A stretch of DNA of 64,000 nt from Spirodela intermedia (Eukaryota > Streptophyta > Magnoliopsida > Alismatales > Araceae): NCBI GenBank assembly GCA_902729315.2, contig LR746268.1, positions 5,191,501-5,255,500 on the forward strand. Reading direction: 5' to 3'. Shown piece after piece: positions 37,792 through 49,392 of this stretch. A program made the position numbers and the translations under genes. Positions within the stretch are counted from its first letter, which is position 1, and every line of letters starts with the position of its first letter. The notes below the pieces were generated by a model, which saw nothing but the letters and a program-made list of their open reading frames with translations, was not told the DNA's origin and did no database searches.

Positions 37792-38890
37792 TCAAGGGTG
37801 CTCGCGTGGCACGTCTGGGGACGTCGGATTGGGGAAGTGAAACCACGACCATGGATTGGTCAGTGAGAACGGGGGTGGCGAAGATGGGAGCGGGGATGAA
37901 GGCGGAGGTGGCGGCGCAGGGGCGAAGGGGTTGGTAGGGAACGGCGGCAGAGAGAATGAGAAGGCGGGCGGCGGCGGGGAGGGGGGAGGAGGAGATGGGG
38001 TAAACAGGAATGGGGGGAACGAGAACTGAAAGGACGGCGGAGGAGGCGGAGACGGGAACAGAGATGGAGGGAAGGGGAAGGGGAAAGCCGGGGGTGGCGG
38101 CGGCGGGGGAAACCAACCAGGAGGCTGCGGGAAGTTGAAGGGCGGCGGGCCCGGTGGTGGGACGAAGGGGAAGGGGAAAGACGGTGGCGGCGGTGCCAGC
38201 CAGGGGAATGGAAACGACGGCGCTGGGCTGGGGAAAGGGAAGGACGGCGGTGGGCTGGGGAAGGGGAAAGGGAAAGGAAAGGACGGCGGTGGGCTGCGGA
38301 AGGGGAAGGGGAAGGGGAAAGAGGTCGAGGGGGTGGGGGTGGGGAACGGGAAGGGGAAAGAGGTCGAGGGGGTGGGGGTGGGGAACGGGAAGGGGAAAGG
38401 GAATGGAGGCCAGTGGGGGAAGGGCCAGGGAAACCCGAACGGGGGGAAGGGCGGCCAGAAGAAGAGCGAGGAGCCGAAGGAGTCGGAGAGCTGCTCTCCG
38501 GTTCCGGCGGCGGGGGCGGCGCCGCAGAGGGCGAAGTCCCTCTTGGCGGGCCTGTAGAAGAGGGCGTTCAGGTTATAGACGCAGAAGTTGGCCTCGGCGC
38601 AGCGGACGCCGACGTGCTCCGACGATATGCTCAGGCCGGGCACGTTGCACAAAGGGGAGGAGCTGCGGACGAGGTTCGCCCTGCAGAAGGACTCGATCTC
38701 CCGGCCCTCCCTGCACTGGAAGTCGTCCACCGGCGGGACGTCCACTCGGTAGACCCCGAACCGGTCAGTCGTCCGCTCGACCGAGATTGTGATCTCCTCC
38801 CTCGCCGCCCCAGCTGCCTTGAAGCTGCACTCCACTCTTACCTTGGCCCCTGAGAAAAATCGAAACCCAGTAGAGTCAGTAACACGCGGC

Positions 38891-38922
<32 letters not shown>

Positions 38923-39115
38923 TTCTGTGGGTCGACCGACCTCGCAGGAAGTAGCTGTGCTTGGAGAAGCTGTTGTTGGCGCAGATGTCGCAGAAGACGG
39001 TGCCCATTACAGTGATGTTGGAGCCGGGCTTCGGCCTTGCACCGGCAACCGCGGCTTCCAGTCCGGCGGCAGCCAGGGCGGCGAGGAAGAGGAAGAGGGT
39101 GGCGGAGAGGTCCAT
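37792..39115 (-). CDS. Ole e 1-domain protein with long Phe/Pro-rich tail
   Basis: Secreted cell-wall protein of the pollen Ole e 1/extensin-like group. Minus-strand exons 38941-39115 and 37792-38849 flank a 91-base intron; 410 residues. A signal peptide (MDLSATLFLFLAALAAAG) is followed by the Ole e 1 domain: ITVMGTVFCDICANNSFS, AKVRVECSFKAAG, TTDRFGVYRVDVPPVDDFQC, SSPLCNVPGLS, VGVRCAEANFCVYNLNAL and FYRPAKRDFALC. From about residue 185 it turns into a low-complexity tail of FPFP, PPPSFPFP and PPPPP blocks to the C-terminus. The tail uses Phe-Pro far more than Ser-Pro4, so classical extensin glycosylation would be limited. It is convergent with GSA. The domain call is solid; tissue and function are unknown. 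Confidence 0.88.
38312..38400 (-). repeat. 39-bp tandem repeat in the Phe/Pro-rich coding region
   Basis: Positions 38312-38350 and 38351-38389 are identical 39-bp copies plus a partial third, encoding FPFPTPTPSTSFP units. Confidence 0.88.
38896..38922. repeat. (GA)n tract filling the short Ole e 1 gene intron
   Basis: About 13 GA units on the plus strand, which is (TC)n in the sense of the minus-strand gene. It occupies about a third of the 91-base intron 38850-38940. Confidence 0.85.
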
Positions 39116-41697
39116 GGCTAGCCAAACGGCGCCGGCAGAGGGAGAAGCTTCCGGACTAGTGAGCTTCTAAAGTAGCAGCAGCAGCCGGAGCAGCAGCAGC
39201 ACCACCACCCCTAGCCGCGGAACCCTGTCCGCCATCCACAACTTGGGCCTTCTGCCGAAACATAGAAACACGACAATGGCCGGAGCTTTGTAGGGGGTGT
39301 GGGGTTGGGGGGGCGGAGCTCTTTAGCAGGTAGCGACCCGTGAGCAGTTGGCTGTTATCTGGAAACAGTGAAGGAGGAGCGGGGCTGCCTGCCTGCGCTT
39401 TCCCTTCGCCGTCTCGCATGGCAACAAGAACATGTGAAGGCGCGGACCTTTGACCGGACGTGGCCTGTCGGAATTATTTAAGCAGTGGAGGGAGGGGGAG
39501 GAGGCCCCTCACCTCGTCGCCATGCCCCTCCTTTTAGTGGTCTCACGGGGCGCGTGGCTCTGCGTGCGCGCATCGCCGCCATGATCTCCCCTCGCACCGC
39601 CCCCACCCAGAAGGGCGAGAAAACCCTACCCGCAACAGGAGGCGGCCGCCATGGAGACCCATTCCAGACAAGGTAGATCCTTCTCGGCAAACCCCCTTCA
39701 AAGATCAGACCTTGGAAACCCCACTCAGTCTCTTCCGATGGCCTTCGCGTGATCCTGGTGGAAGCAAGCAGATGGAATCGAAGGCCCAAGCCCCACAGAA
39801 GAGAGAAACAGAACAAGGGATTCGGGCTTAAGCGATGGAAAAGGAGCATGTATGTGGTGAAGAGTATGCCACCAGCGGCGGCCTACTACATGGAGAACAC
39901 CTGAGGCATCCTTTTCCACAGACTCACGGGCACTCGACGGACATCTTGTGAGAGGAAGAGGGAAGAAGCACATAGGGAAGAAAGATAGACCGGACCCTAT
40001 ACATTCCACACCACAACATTAAGTCACCCTCCCCTGGCGCTCGGGCGACCGGTCTCCGGCGAGAAGCCCGACTCCCCGAATCGAAATGACGCCACTTCGG
40101 ATCCACCGGAGTCCTAAAGTATAGAGCACGAGCAGAGCGTCCTCCTCGGTAGTTCCTCCACCTTCTTCTCTGAACGGACAAAGAAGGATCCCACTGTCAG
40201 ATTTTGTGCAAGAATCCCCCTTTACCTGGAAATCAATGTGTACATGGGTGGCACACCATGCAGCATTATGTCTAATGTCTAGAGCAGGAGCACCGCAATA
40301 TTTCATACAGCATGATGGCGCTACAGCACAAGTTGTTATCCTTTGAGGTGTCCAAGGATTAGCAGGGCTTCTAAAAAAAATAGGCAACGAGTAGAGACGA
40401 TAATCGTTTTCCCATTTTCAATTGGACAGAATTAGATCAATCCAAGAGTATAAAAAAAAGAGCATTCTGTTTTACCTTTGTCAATCACTTTCAGCATTAA
40501 CTCATCAAAAGTTGAGAGACTTATTGAAGAGCTGTCCGTCGTCCGGTTGGGCAAGTGAAAAGATTGAAGAATCTCTAGGAACGTGAAAGATGAATAACAG
40601 AGGAAATGTCTTTGCCCTTTCTCCATTCTCTTTTTTTCCTTTTTCTATTTTCGGGTTGGGACATGGGATCGTCGAAGATTGCAAGGACTAGCAGCTGATA
40701 GGTAACTCTTTTGAAAACGTATTATTCATTAAATTCCTCTCCCCCTCACGAGGCAAAGGATGATGCCAATAGACACAACTCACAAGATTATTGTGAATAT
40801 AGTTGCCCTTATTGTCAACAAGAAAGGGCCCAACAATCCCATGTAACGGGGTCACGGATTCTTATTAACGCAGACTTAGCATCGTTAATAGAACTATCTT
40901 AAAATTAATGTACTTTAAAGAATATAGAACAGCTATTTGTTCCACGTATAGTCTCTAATGCAGAATGGAGGAAAAAGAGAACAAGTGAACATCCATGGAC
41001 CCAGCATGTTTCTGTCTGACGGACCAAACATGTAAACATTCCCATGATTTTGATCCATGATTCTAGATTCATTATGTGATTTTGAATTTGGACAGTTGAC
41101 CAAACTCATTACTGAAATAAATAGTTATTCACATACAGAGTAACATGCTCACCACAGGTAAGGTGATGACTAAAGACCCCCTTTATAACGTTTGGAAGAA
41201 AAACTAGATCCCGAAACAAAAAGACAAGACATTTAAGCCTGCCTCGTCACACCTCAAACAACTGGTTAATGTTTCCACTAGAAGTTGATATCCCCTTTTA
41301 GAAAATTAGACACAATACTACGTATAACTATAAGAAACTAAGGCCTTTCAAGGATGCACCGCTAGAACTAGCATTTTAAGATGGAAACAAACACAAAATC
41401 CAAATTTAAATTGAGTCAGCCAGCATGCAGAAGCACACCGGGAGCATATTTTTAAGCAGCTTCTATTGAAAATACAAGCTTCTCAATGTTTGAGTATAAT
41501 CTAACACTGTTTTCGATTTCGAACATATTATTAGATTTGGGAACATTCAAAACATGAAAGATCAACTCACAACACAATATACTCACTTGTTAAACACCTC
41601 CCTAGCTATATCCAATTCAAGAAAAATGTGAAGCGCAGCAGGAGGGAAGAAAAATGCAGCAGAATGAGTAGAAAAAAAAGGTTCAAACACCACAAAC
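39116..41697. other. Region between Ole e 1 promoter and MUB exons
   Basis: The 39116-39500 part is the Ole e 1 promoter. The rest should contain the 3' part of the MUB gene. A good acceptor at 40373 on the minus strand (TATTTTTTTTAG) and a possible donor near 40215 mark one candidate exon, but no reading frame ends in a CaaX-type motif. No other coding exon was recognised. Confidence 0.45.
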
Positions 41698-42737
41698 CTG
41701 TCTTTAATTTCGTTACCAACGGTTGAACAACAACGTGCATGGTGATCACTCCCCCAGGTAGTTCACCGAAAGGTACTCGGCATTGTGCAATGGTTTTGGT
41801 ATTCTCCAAAATCTTTCCCGCACAAATTAATTTCACATCACTAGCAGCCTTTGGTATTATCTTTTTATCTGCAGGCGATAAGCATCACACAATCAAAAGG
41901 ACAACTCCACAGAAACAGCATTCAACATAAATCGAAGCCTCAAACATGCAGAGAATTATTTTCCAGTATAAACAAATCCATTAGATAGACACTTTGATTC
42001 AGAACAATTAGACAGAGAAAACAGAAAAGAATAGACAAAGCATAGGCGAGGCTACAACCAGGGGAGCCAATTCCATTCTCCAAGGATTACTCCATTAACA
42101 ACTTATCCATTACCCTTGAAGCCTTAAGGAGTCTCAGACATAACGAATAGGAATGCTTCGTTCCTATGAACAAAAGATGATCCTAATAAGTTACCATGAC
42201 CTTCAAGAAAGAACGTGGGGACCAGCTCGTGGGAGCCACTAGGTGACCATCCATCTCCAAAGAGATAAAAAGAAACATTAGATGTCCCGTAAAGGAAAAT
42301 GTATGAATATATTTCATTGGCAACATCCATACTCCAAAACAAGATGTTGAGAAATGAGGTTTCGCCCTAGAGCAGTCTGGCTGTGCAGCCAAGGGATTTT
42401 TCAATCCGTCCTCTTGCAGCCGAGATGTTGACCTTCAACATCCATGTAGAGCGTAAGGGAGGATTTCCAGCCCACAATAGAGAGGATGCACGTAGTTCGG
42501 AGCTCGGGTGTCCAAATAATAATCACAAAAACTACCAACAAGCAAGTCAAATCACAATACAGCAGCTCGGTGGTTGAACCACGGAAATCGTATCGCACGA
42601 TTCTAACCTCGAGGCCATTCAGACACTATCCTGTCCTTGAGCATCCCCACTGTTGAAGCTGCGGAATACTGATTCGGACCTATGTCCGTCCCATCATAGA
42701 GTCGGAACTTGAGTTCAACCAGCTCCTCTTCTGGCAT
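41698..42737 (-). CDS. Membrane-anchored ubiquitin-fold protein (MUB), terminal exon not found
   Basis: Ubiquitin-fold protein of the MUB family. MUBs are prenylated or palmitoylated at a C-terminal CaaX box, sit on the plasma membrane and dock UBC8-type E2 enzymes. Two minus-strand exons are secure: 42608-42737 (MPEEELVELKFRLYDGTDIG, then STVGMLKDRIVSEWPR) and 41698-41868 (DKKIIPKAASDVKLICAGKI, then CRVPFGELPGGVITMHVVV and QPLVTKLKT). Together they give the full beta-grasp domain (about 100 residues) in phase. The expected last exon with a Cys-rich CaaX tail was not identified. The best downstream acceptor (40373) would give a short tail without a cysteine box. Either the real exon is small and missed or the anchor is lost. 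The upstream region carries a (GAGC)/(GA) tract. Confidence 0.85.
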
Positions 42738-43457
42738 TTGAGCTTCGCAAGTCGCCGAAGGCCTTTGAAAAACGATCGATGAACGACGAAGGTAATCACA
42801 CCCGACTTCCTTCTCTCCTACAAATTATGATGGAATTATCGTCAGACAAATCCGAGAGGTGAAAACACAGCATAATACACAATCGATTCGATGGAAGAAC
42901 ATACGATACGTCTAGCACGAAAAAAGGGGAAAAAATCACACCCTTCCAGATCACCGACCGCTTAACAATCCAGATCGGCGATCCACCAAGTCGCTGCTAC
43001 CAGAAGAGCAGGCGTTCAACGGTGCGAAGAAATCCAAGAGTATCGCAGGTTACGAAGGAACCGGCAGAAGCAGACCGCGGAAGACCAGCAGGGATCAAGA
43101 CGACAGCATGCGTTCCCGGACCGCCGCCTCCCCTTTTTCCAGGGAACGAAAGTTCGCTGCAGCCCCAAAATCAGAGTTCCTTGTGAATTAGGGCTCGAAG
43201 CTCGGCGTGGGCAGGGAAGACGAGGAGGGCTGCGCGGAGAAAGCGAGAGGAGCAAAAACCTTGCGGACACGCTTGGAATCGGTGCGACCGGTTGCACCGG
43301 AAGCCGAAGCCAGTCGCTCCGACCGAACTCTGCGCCGCCGGGTCTCGTTGACCAAGTGTCGAGCGACTGGTGCAACGCGTGGTGGTTATTACCTCATTCT
43401 CTGGAAAACTGGTCCCGTCTGACCCTCCCCCATGGAAACTATCAGAGGCACAGACCG

Positions 43458-43473
43458 AGCGAGCGAGCGAGCG

Positions 43474-43524
<51 letters not shown>
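43458..43524. repeat. (GAGC)n then (GA)n microsatellite
   Basis: Five GAGC units pass into about 23 GA units. In the sense of the MUB gene this is a TC tract. Confidence 0.93.
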
Positions 43525-43526
<2 letters not shown>

Positions 43527-44723
43527 AAGGATGGGCCCATTTTCTTTATGGGCTTGAATGCAACGTCCAACATCAGAATAATAATGGGCTTCAACCCTCA
43601 CTTACGCGTGTCCTCGGCTGCTTAATTATTAAGAAAATGTAAAATTAAATACGAACATTTTTCAATGACCAGTGTCATGAAAGAAAAAAATCATACCAAC
43701 TTCGATGCAGGTTATAATAAACCCTCGAGGCTTCGACTGTGGTGGACCTTTTACAGGAATATGAAAACAATAATGTCTCCAAAGGAGGTTATTTTTTTAA
43801 AAAAATATAATAGGGACTAGTCTGCAACGGGCATCATGTGTCAGTCAACTGTACGGCGACTTGACTTGAGAAACGAACCTGTTAGTAGTCTTCAGTTGTT
43901 TGAGGTCGCCCTGCTTGCGAGCCAAGGGACGGAAGAGGGGGGGGAGGGGAGCCATGATGGGCATCGCGTGGCGTCCCACATTGGCACGCTGGCTGTCGGG
44001 CCGGAGAGTCGGGGGAGCAGTCATTCGCCGGCAGCATGCGACATCATTTGATAGATTTTTCCTGTTCGCCGGCGCCGGAGAGGAGCACAGACCCCGCCGG
44101 CAACGCCGCCCCCCGGATAAACGCCGTCGCTTGGGCGGCTGCGGTAGGGTGCAGCGGCGAGAACCGGAGAGGGGGCATGAGGAGCAACTAGGGGAGCGGA
44201 CAGGAGAGGGAGGGAGAGAGCTCACGCGGCTCCCCACACGCGACAGCGCTGGCCCGCGGCCCACCGCCGGTCGGTCGGGATTCGAACATGTCGACAGACG
44301 GGGCATCATTCCCTCGGCGCCGGCACGGCCTTCCACCGGCGACCGGCGGGATGTTGTTCTTTTGTTTTAACGCCCCGATAGGGGGGAGATGGGCAACATC
44401 ATCATTCGCGTCTCGTGCTTTCTCTCTCCACCCAGATCCAGTAAGGACTTTCCCCATGGGAATGCATACCTGCACAGTAGTGCAGGTTTTTAAGATCACG
44501 CGACCAACTCAAGATTAAGCGAGAGAAAATAAACAGATGTATTTAGTCCTTATCCCGGATTTGTCACATGACATCAAAACTCCAGTTTTTGTCGGTCAAA
44601 GATGACGGACGGATACTGCTCTAGCTATGCCGAAGATCTTTGTCTGTTCTTTTATTAATCTCTGAGTTGGGTTGCGTAATTTACTCGTTTGGATGCAAGT
44701 GGATTTCGTCTGCAGAAAACTTC

Positions 44724-44731
44724 TATAAATA
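44724..44731 (+). promoter_or_regulatory. TATA box of the CC-type glutaredoxin gene
   Basis: TATAAATA, about 160 bases before the AUG. The predicted start site near 44755 gives a leader without any upstream AUG. Confidence 0.7.
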
Positions 44732-44884
44732 CGTAACCTCTTCATCTGCACTTCGCTTCACTCTCACTCTCCGCCAACAGCTCCCGACCACTCCTCCTTC
44801 CACGTGCTCGTGTTACACCTCCTCCCCTCACCGCTTTCACTTCATCATCTTCGTGGGCGAGCTTCGTCATCTTGTCTGCGGGCA

Positions 44885-45298
44885 ATGCAGAGCAGCATGC
44901 ATTACAAAGCGGCGGGGGCGGAGACGTGGAGCTCTCACATGCCGGGGTCGTCCCCTCGCAGGAGGACGGCGGGGGCCTGCGACGCGCTGGAGAGGGTGGA
45001 GAGGCTGGCGGCGGAGAACGCGGTGGTGATCTTCAGCGTGAGCACCTGTTGCATGTGTCACGCCGTGAAGCGGCTCTTCTGCGGGATGGGAGTGAACCCG
45101 ACGGTGTACGAGCTGGACGAGGACCCCCGCGGGGCGGACATGGAGAGGGCGTTCCTGCAGCTCCTCGGGGGGCCTTCTGCTGTCCCCGTCGTTTTTGTCG
45201 GTGGGAAGCTGGTCGGGGCCATGGACAGCGTCATGGCCTCCCATATCAGCGGTACCCTCGTGCCCCTCCTCAAGGAGGCCGGTGCCCTCTGGCTCTGA
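44885..45298 (+). CDS. CC-type (class III, ROXY-like) glutaredoxin
   Basis: Land-plant-specific glutaredoxin. ROXY proteins bind TGA bZIP factors in the nucleus and modulate floral development and stress or hormone responses. It is a single exon of 137 residues. A variable N-terminus ([20 protein letters not shown]) leads into the thioredoxin fold: [20 protein letters not shown], the CC-type active site CCMC (C55-C58), [11 protein letters not shown], the GSH-binding [20 protein letters not shown] and a C-terminal [13 protein letters not shown]. The final ALWL motif is the one associated with TGA-interacting ROXY proteins. This AUG is the first after the TATA-predicted start, and intronless structure fits the family. 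Confidence 0.95.
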   Translation: MQSSMHYKAAGAETWSSHMPGSSPRRRTAGACDALERVERLAAENAVVIFSVSTCCMCHAVKRLFCGMGVNPTVYELDEDPRGADMERAFLQLLGGPSAVPVVFVGGKLVGAMDSVMASHISGTLVPLLKEAGALWL

Positions 45299-46037
45299 AC
45301 TCCGGACTCATACGGACAGACGACATAGATGGATAGAAAGATAGCATGAGAGAGAGAGAGAGAGACAGAAATGGGTGGATGGTTGTTTTTCTCGTCTACC
45401 CCCGTTTCGGACTCCTCATTGAGTTACCCGTCTTGCTTTCACCTTCCGGTTCCGTTCCCTTAAAAGTTTTCCGTTTCTTTACTGGGTTGGCGTGGGTTTT
45501 CCGCCTGGAGGCCTGATTACCGTTTGTCCTTTGTACAGAACAGCGGTGATGAAATGGAAAATCATGGTCAATGGATGGCTACTTCATATTGTCTGGTTCA
45601 TTGGAAGCTTACGACTCCTGCCCTCCTTTGCTTCCATTCTTTTGCTCATCTTCTCCGCCTTGTTCTGGGATACCCTCTCGATTGACCGAGGCGGAAAGGC
45701 TTCTTCTTCCCTACGTCGCGCTGAGTATCCTGCTCACCGCCATAGAGAGAGGCAGGCAAAACAGGAAAGAGAGTGGAGTAGAGAGAGACAGATTAAGGAG
45801 GCGTACGACCAAAAATCATCCCCCCCAATCCACTCGTTTGCATCTCCCCTGGTTTGACCGACTGTTCAGTTGGGCTCAGGCAGGAAAATCCAACTGTCTA
45901 TTGAATGTCTTGAATCTCTCAAGATATCCACTTTTCTTCGGCATGTAAATACATATGATTTTAAAGTTATGATTTGTACTCTACAAATGAATTCATTTGA
46001 TACCCAGAGAGAGAGAGAGAGAGAGAGAGAGGAGCTC
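45299..46037. other. Intergenic region between convergent glutaredoxin and membrane protein genes
   Basis: It contains the glutaredoxin 3'UTR, short GA tracts at 45349-45365 and 46009-46031, and no recognisable exon. Confidence 0.6.
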
Positions 46038-49000
46038 TCATATGTGTAAGATGGGAAAAGTTCTGACTACCTCCTTCCGATGTCGACAGTGTCCCCGAAG
46101 ACTGCTCTCGATGACTTCGCCGGCTTCCGTCAAATGGACACCGTACGCCCTCAGCCGGCGGACGTCGCGAGAGAGGGGGCTCTGCCAGCGGCCGTCCCAC
46201 CAGGCGGGCGGCATGAGCGGCGTGGCGGCGCACTGATGGCGCTGCCTGTGACAGCTCAGCGGCCCGGCGAACCTGTTCCAGGCGTGCCCCCATCCCGCCT
46301 GGCTCCCCAGGCCTCGCTCCAGCAGGTTGCTGTGGATGCTACTGAAGAACGAAAACCCCGACGGCGTAGAAGCCTCCTCATCTGCGCCGCCCAGAAGCCC
46401 CCACATGAGGATCGAATTCGATCGCCGCCCGTCCATGATATCCCAAGGAAGGGAGCTTACCCAGCTGGTTGGCGGCGGCAAGCGCCGCGATGAGCTGCGC
46501 GTAGGTCGTGCCGATGCGACGATGGGCTCCAGAAATGACCGCGCGCTTGGCGCGCGACGCAAGGAAGAAGTCCACGAAGGCCACCCACCTCGGCGATGGC
46601 CCCCAGTCCCTCGCCCTGAAAGCCAACTGCAACCAGTTTCCTCACACCTACTTAATATATGTACAACTGAATATGCAAACAAAATAAATGTACCGAGAAG
46701 AAGGTGATGAGGCAGGTGCACAGCGACAAGCAAATCATTGTGTTTTTGGATCATACCTTGGTCAGAGATCCTGTAAATTAGTGGTTTTTCATGCGTGGTA
46801 TGACAGTGTGAGGAGATTCATCAAAGGATTTACCCCGTCCGAGCTAAAAACTCCACGGAAGGGAGACTCGAAATCAAGAGAATACGTAAATACCTGCTGT
46901 TGGACTCTGAAGCTTGCATTGGGCACGCTTATTTCAAACGCCTTGTGATCGAAGTGGATAATCTGTCGGACATATCCAATCAAAGATGTTATCGTCCGCG
47001 CATGATTCAGCTGCGATTCAATAGTCTTCAAACGGAAGAACGGGGTGTGTGGGCTTCTACCTCGCCGAATTCCTTCACGCCTGGACTGATATCCCTGATG
47101 AACGACGGTGTATCAGAAACCAGAACCACACGGGGCTTTGCACTCTGTGGCCGATGAGCCGACGAGGCTCTTCTGATGCACATTAGAGCCGCCTGTATTG
47201 CCCTTACAGACCTGAAATCATGATCCACAGCTCGATTTCATCCCAAGGACATGAATAACAAATCAAAAGCCCCGAGACAAGCTCGTTACAGTACCTGCCT
47301 GACATCATGCGAGCGTGCAATGTCACGTCAACCTCTTTGCGGTCACGAAGAACCCAGCGTACAGCTTCTTCAATGGGTCTGGAGGGGGAGACGAGGGCCC
47401 GCATCAGTTCCCCAAATACATTTGGCCGGGATTGGACAGCTCCCGGGTCCCCGAACAGATTTAAAGCCCTGTTCTTCATTCCGGGGTGGATGTTCTTCAG
47501 GAAGAACTGGGCCCCAATGGCATCCGTGGTACCTTCAAACCTGCCATGAGATATTCCAACGGGATGTCCTCAGGTTTCTCAACAAGGTCCATACCCACAA
47601 CTTCTGCCATGATCTCTCTAATATAAACCACAAGGAGATCACTTTCCCATGAACAAATATTTGGAGAATGCGACCAACGAGAGCACAGAGGTGAAACCGA
47701 GCATTTACCCGAAAAGATCTCGCTGTGGATCTCAGACAGGCATTAGAGGGCATGCATTAATATCGCGAGGAACAGAGGACGATCGAGACTAAAGAAATAA
47801 AATGAAACTGTGAAGCCACGGATGGCCTCCAGTTTTTAACTGCTGCAGGCGTTTTCGAAATGACAATTGAAACTTTGAGAGACTTTCTCTCGTAATATCA
47901 TCAAAATAGCAAAACCAAAGCGCAGTCCGACGAGATAAATGAACCTGGAAGAACATGTAATACGGGTCTAATAACCGGTATAAATCTTTGGTGAAAAAAA
48001 AAGAAAAGAAGAGAAAAACGAGACCCACCAAATGACCGGTTGTTTCCAAAGAGTCCAGTCGCTGCACAGGACGTTTGATTCTGCGGGCTTTAGAAAATGA
48101 TCGATCCTCACCGTGAGCGGTCTCCCATACTTCTTCGTGCATTTATTCTTACTCCAAAGTCTCTTGACCTCATCCAATGTGAAGCTTGTGTTGGAATACG
48201 ATAGATAATCCCCGAAAGGGAATGAACCCCTGCGGAAAGAATGCATCCGAAGAGAGTGAAAAGCTGAGAGATGACTCGATTTTCCATGTAATGCCGTCGG
48301 CCTGGAAGCGCTACTACTAGCACTGCAGAGCCTGAATTCTACGAATGATGCAACAAAGAAAGAAGTATCGGCGGGAAGTCAACGGAGGAAGAGTGTGCGT
48401 GCCTGTTTTTCCCGATGATCAGGGATCGGTTGAGCATGATACTCAGTGCTCCCGCAGTTAAGATCTTGTACATTTCATTGCCGAAACCCGCGCGTGTTGC
48501 CTTTCCTATCACAAAACCCTGTCTGCAATACTGCTCTGGGGGCAGGGCTCGAACTCTGGCCGCTCCTGGTTTGCATCAACGCGAGCTTAAATCAATGTGG
48601 ATATCAAAAAAGCAAGTGTTTCGATCTACATGATTTCTGCTGGAAATCGTTGACCTATGAAACGGGATCATAATCCACTCCTGGGTACCAGTAATCTGGG
48701 AGAAGTGGACGCGGGTCCCCGCTGAGCCGGGGTCATGGATTATTAGTGATGCCTCTTTGGGAAATTCTTTGAGTTCCTCGGTCTGGAGCTCGAAGAGAGG
48801 TATATATGGATTGCAGTGAGATGACCCTTATTCTGAGCTCAAAATCGGCGTTTGAAGGTCTACCGCTCTGCTCTTTCACGTTCGAGGAAAACCGCGGACA
48901 GAATCGAATCGCGGGAGGGAGGGTCAGGGACATACCGTTCAGCCGGAAGTGTTCCTGTATCAACTTCCGAACTCTGAGGCTTTCCTTCTCGGATCCCTGT

Positions 49001-49392
49001 CTGAAGACCGCCCCCATCTCCTCAACGATGGCGCAAGACCCAGTCCTCGTACCCTTCTCTTCTGCTTCATCGGCCTCGATCTCGGCTTCCACAGGCTGCT
49101 GCTCCCTACCGTCGCCCTCGTCCTCATCCGCCGCCGCCGGCTCCGTCCCCTCACCCCCATCCACCCCGGGGGGAAGGGATACCTCGACCTCGGCATAATC
49201 CTCCAAGGCATCCGTCCCCTTACTGCCATCCACACGGAGCTCCAAGTGATCAGGGGGAGGTGTACCTCCTCCCCGGGTAGCAGCCGAGAACACGAAGAAC
49301 AGGACAGTGAGCACGCAGAGAAGGAGGAGCAGATGAAGGGGAGATGGGCGGAGCCTCCCCTGAGATCCGACACGGCCGCCGCGCTCCCTCAT
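46038..49392 (-). CDS. Conserved plant single-pass membrane protein of unknown function (glycosyltransferase-like topology)
   Basis: Eight minus-strand exons: 48936-49392, 48403-48565, 48029-48229, 47295-47540, 47061-47211, 46894-46962, 46461-46626 and 46038-46381. Phases agree; 598 residues. A short basic cytosolic N-terminus, one hydrophobic segment (about residues 20-36, LHLLLLLCVLTVLFFVF) and an acidic stem suggest a type II Golgi-style protein. The lumenal part has conserved blocks: YCRQGFVIGKATRAGFGNEM, YKILTAGALSIMLNRSLIIG, VLCSDWTLWKQPVIWFEGTT, SRPNVFGELMRALVSPSRPI, PRVVLVSDTPSFI, VDFFLASRAKRAVISGAHRR and QAGWGHAWNRFAGPLSCH. The arrangement recalls fucosyltransferase-type enzymes, but I cannot name a GT family. 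The intron between exons 2 and 3 starts with GC instead of GT. The product is real and conserved; the reaction is unknown. Confidence 0.85.

Larger units (their letters stand above)
42738..44884. promoter_or_regulatory. Bidirectional region between MUB and glutaredoxin genes
   Basis: The MUB start (42737, minus) and glutaredoxin start (44885, plus) diverge across 2.1 kb. It contains the MUB leader (GC-rich, about 42740-43400), a (GAGC)n(GA)n microsatellite (43458-43524), an AT-rich centre, a GC-rich block at 43900-44350 and the glutaredoxin TATA box. Open frames in the GC-rich block lack domains. Confidence 0.6.

Noticed and set aside
40740-40880. Possible organelle-derived insertion (the segment reads unlike its surroundings)
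   Set aside because: I could not match it to a specific plastid or mitochondrial gene. A nucleotide search against organelle genomes would decide it.
48541-48560. GGGCTCGAACTCTGG resembling a tRNA T-arm
   Set aside because: It lies inside exon 2 of the membrane protein gene and there is no matching acceptor stem, D-arm or anticodon arm around it.
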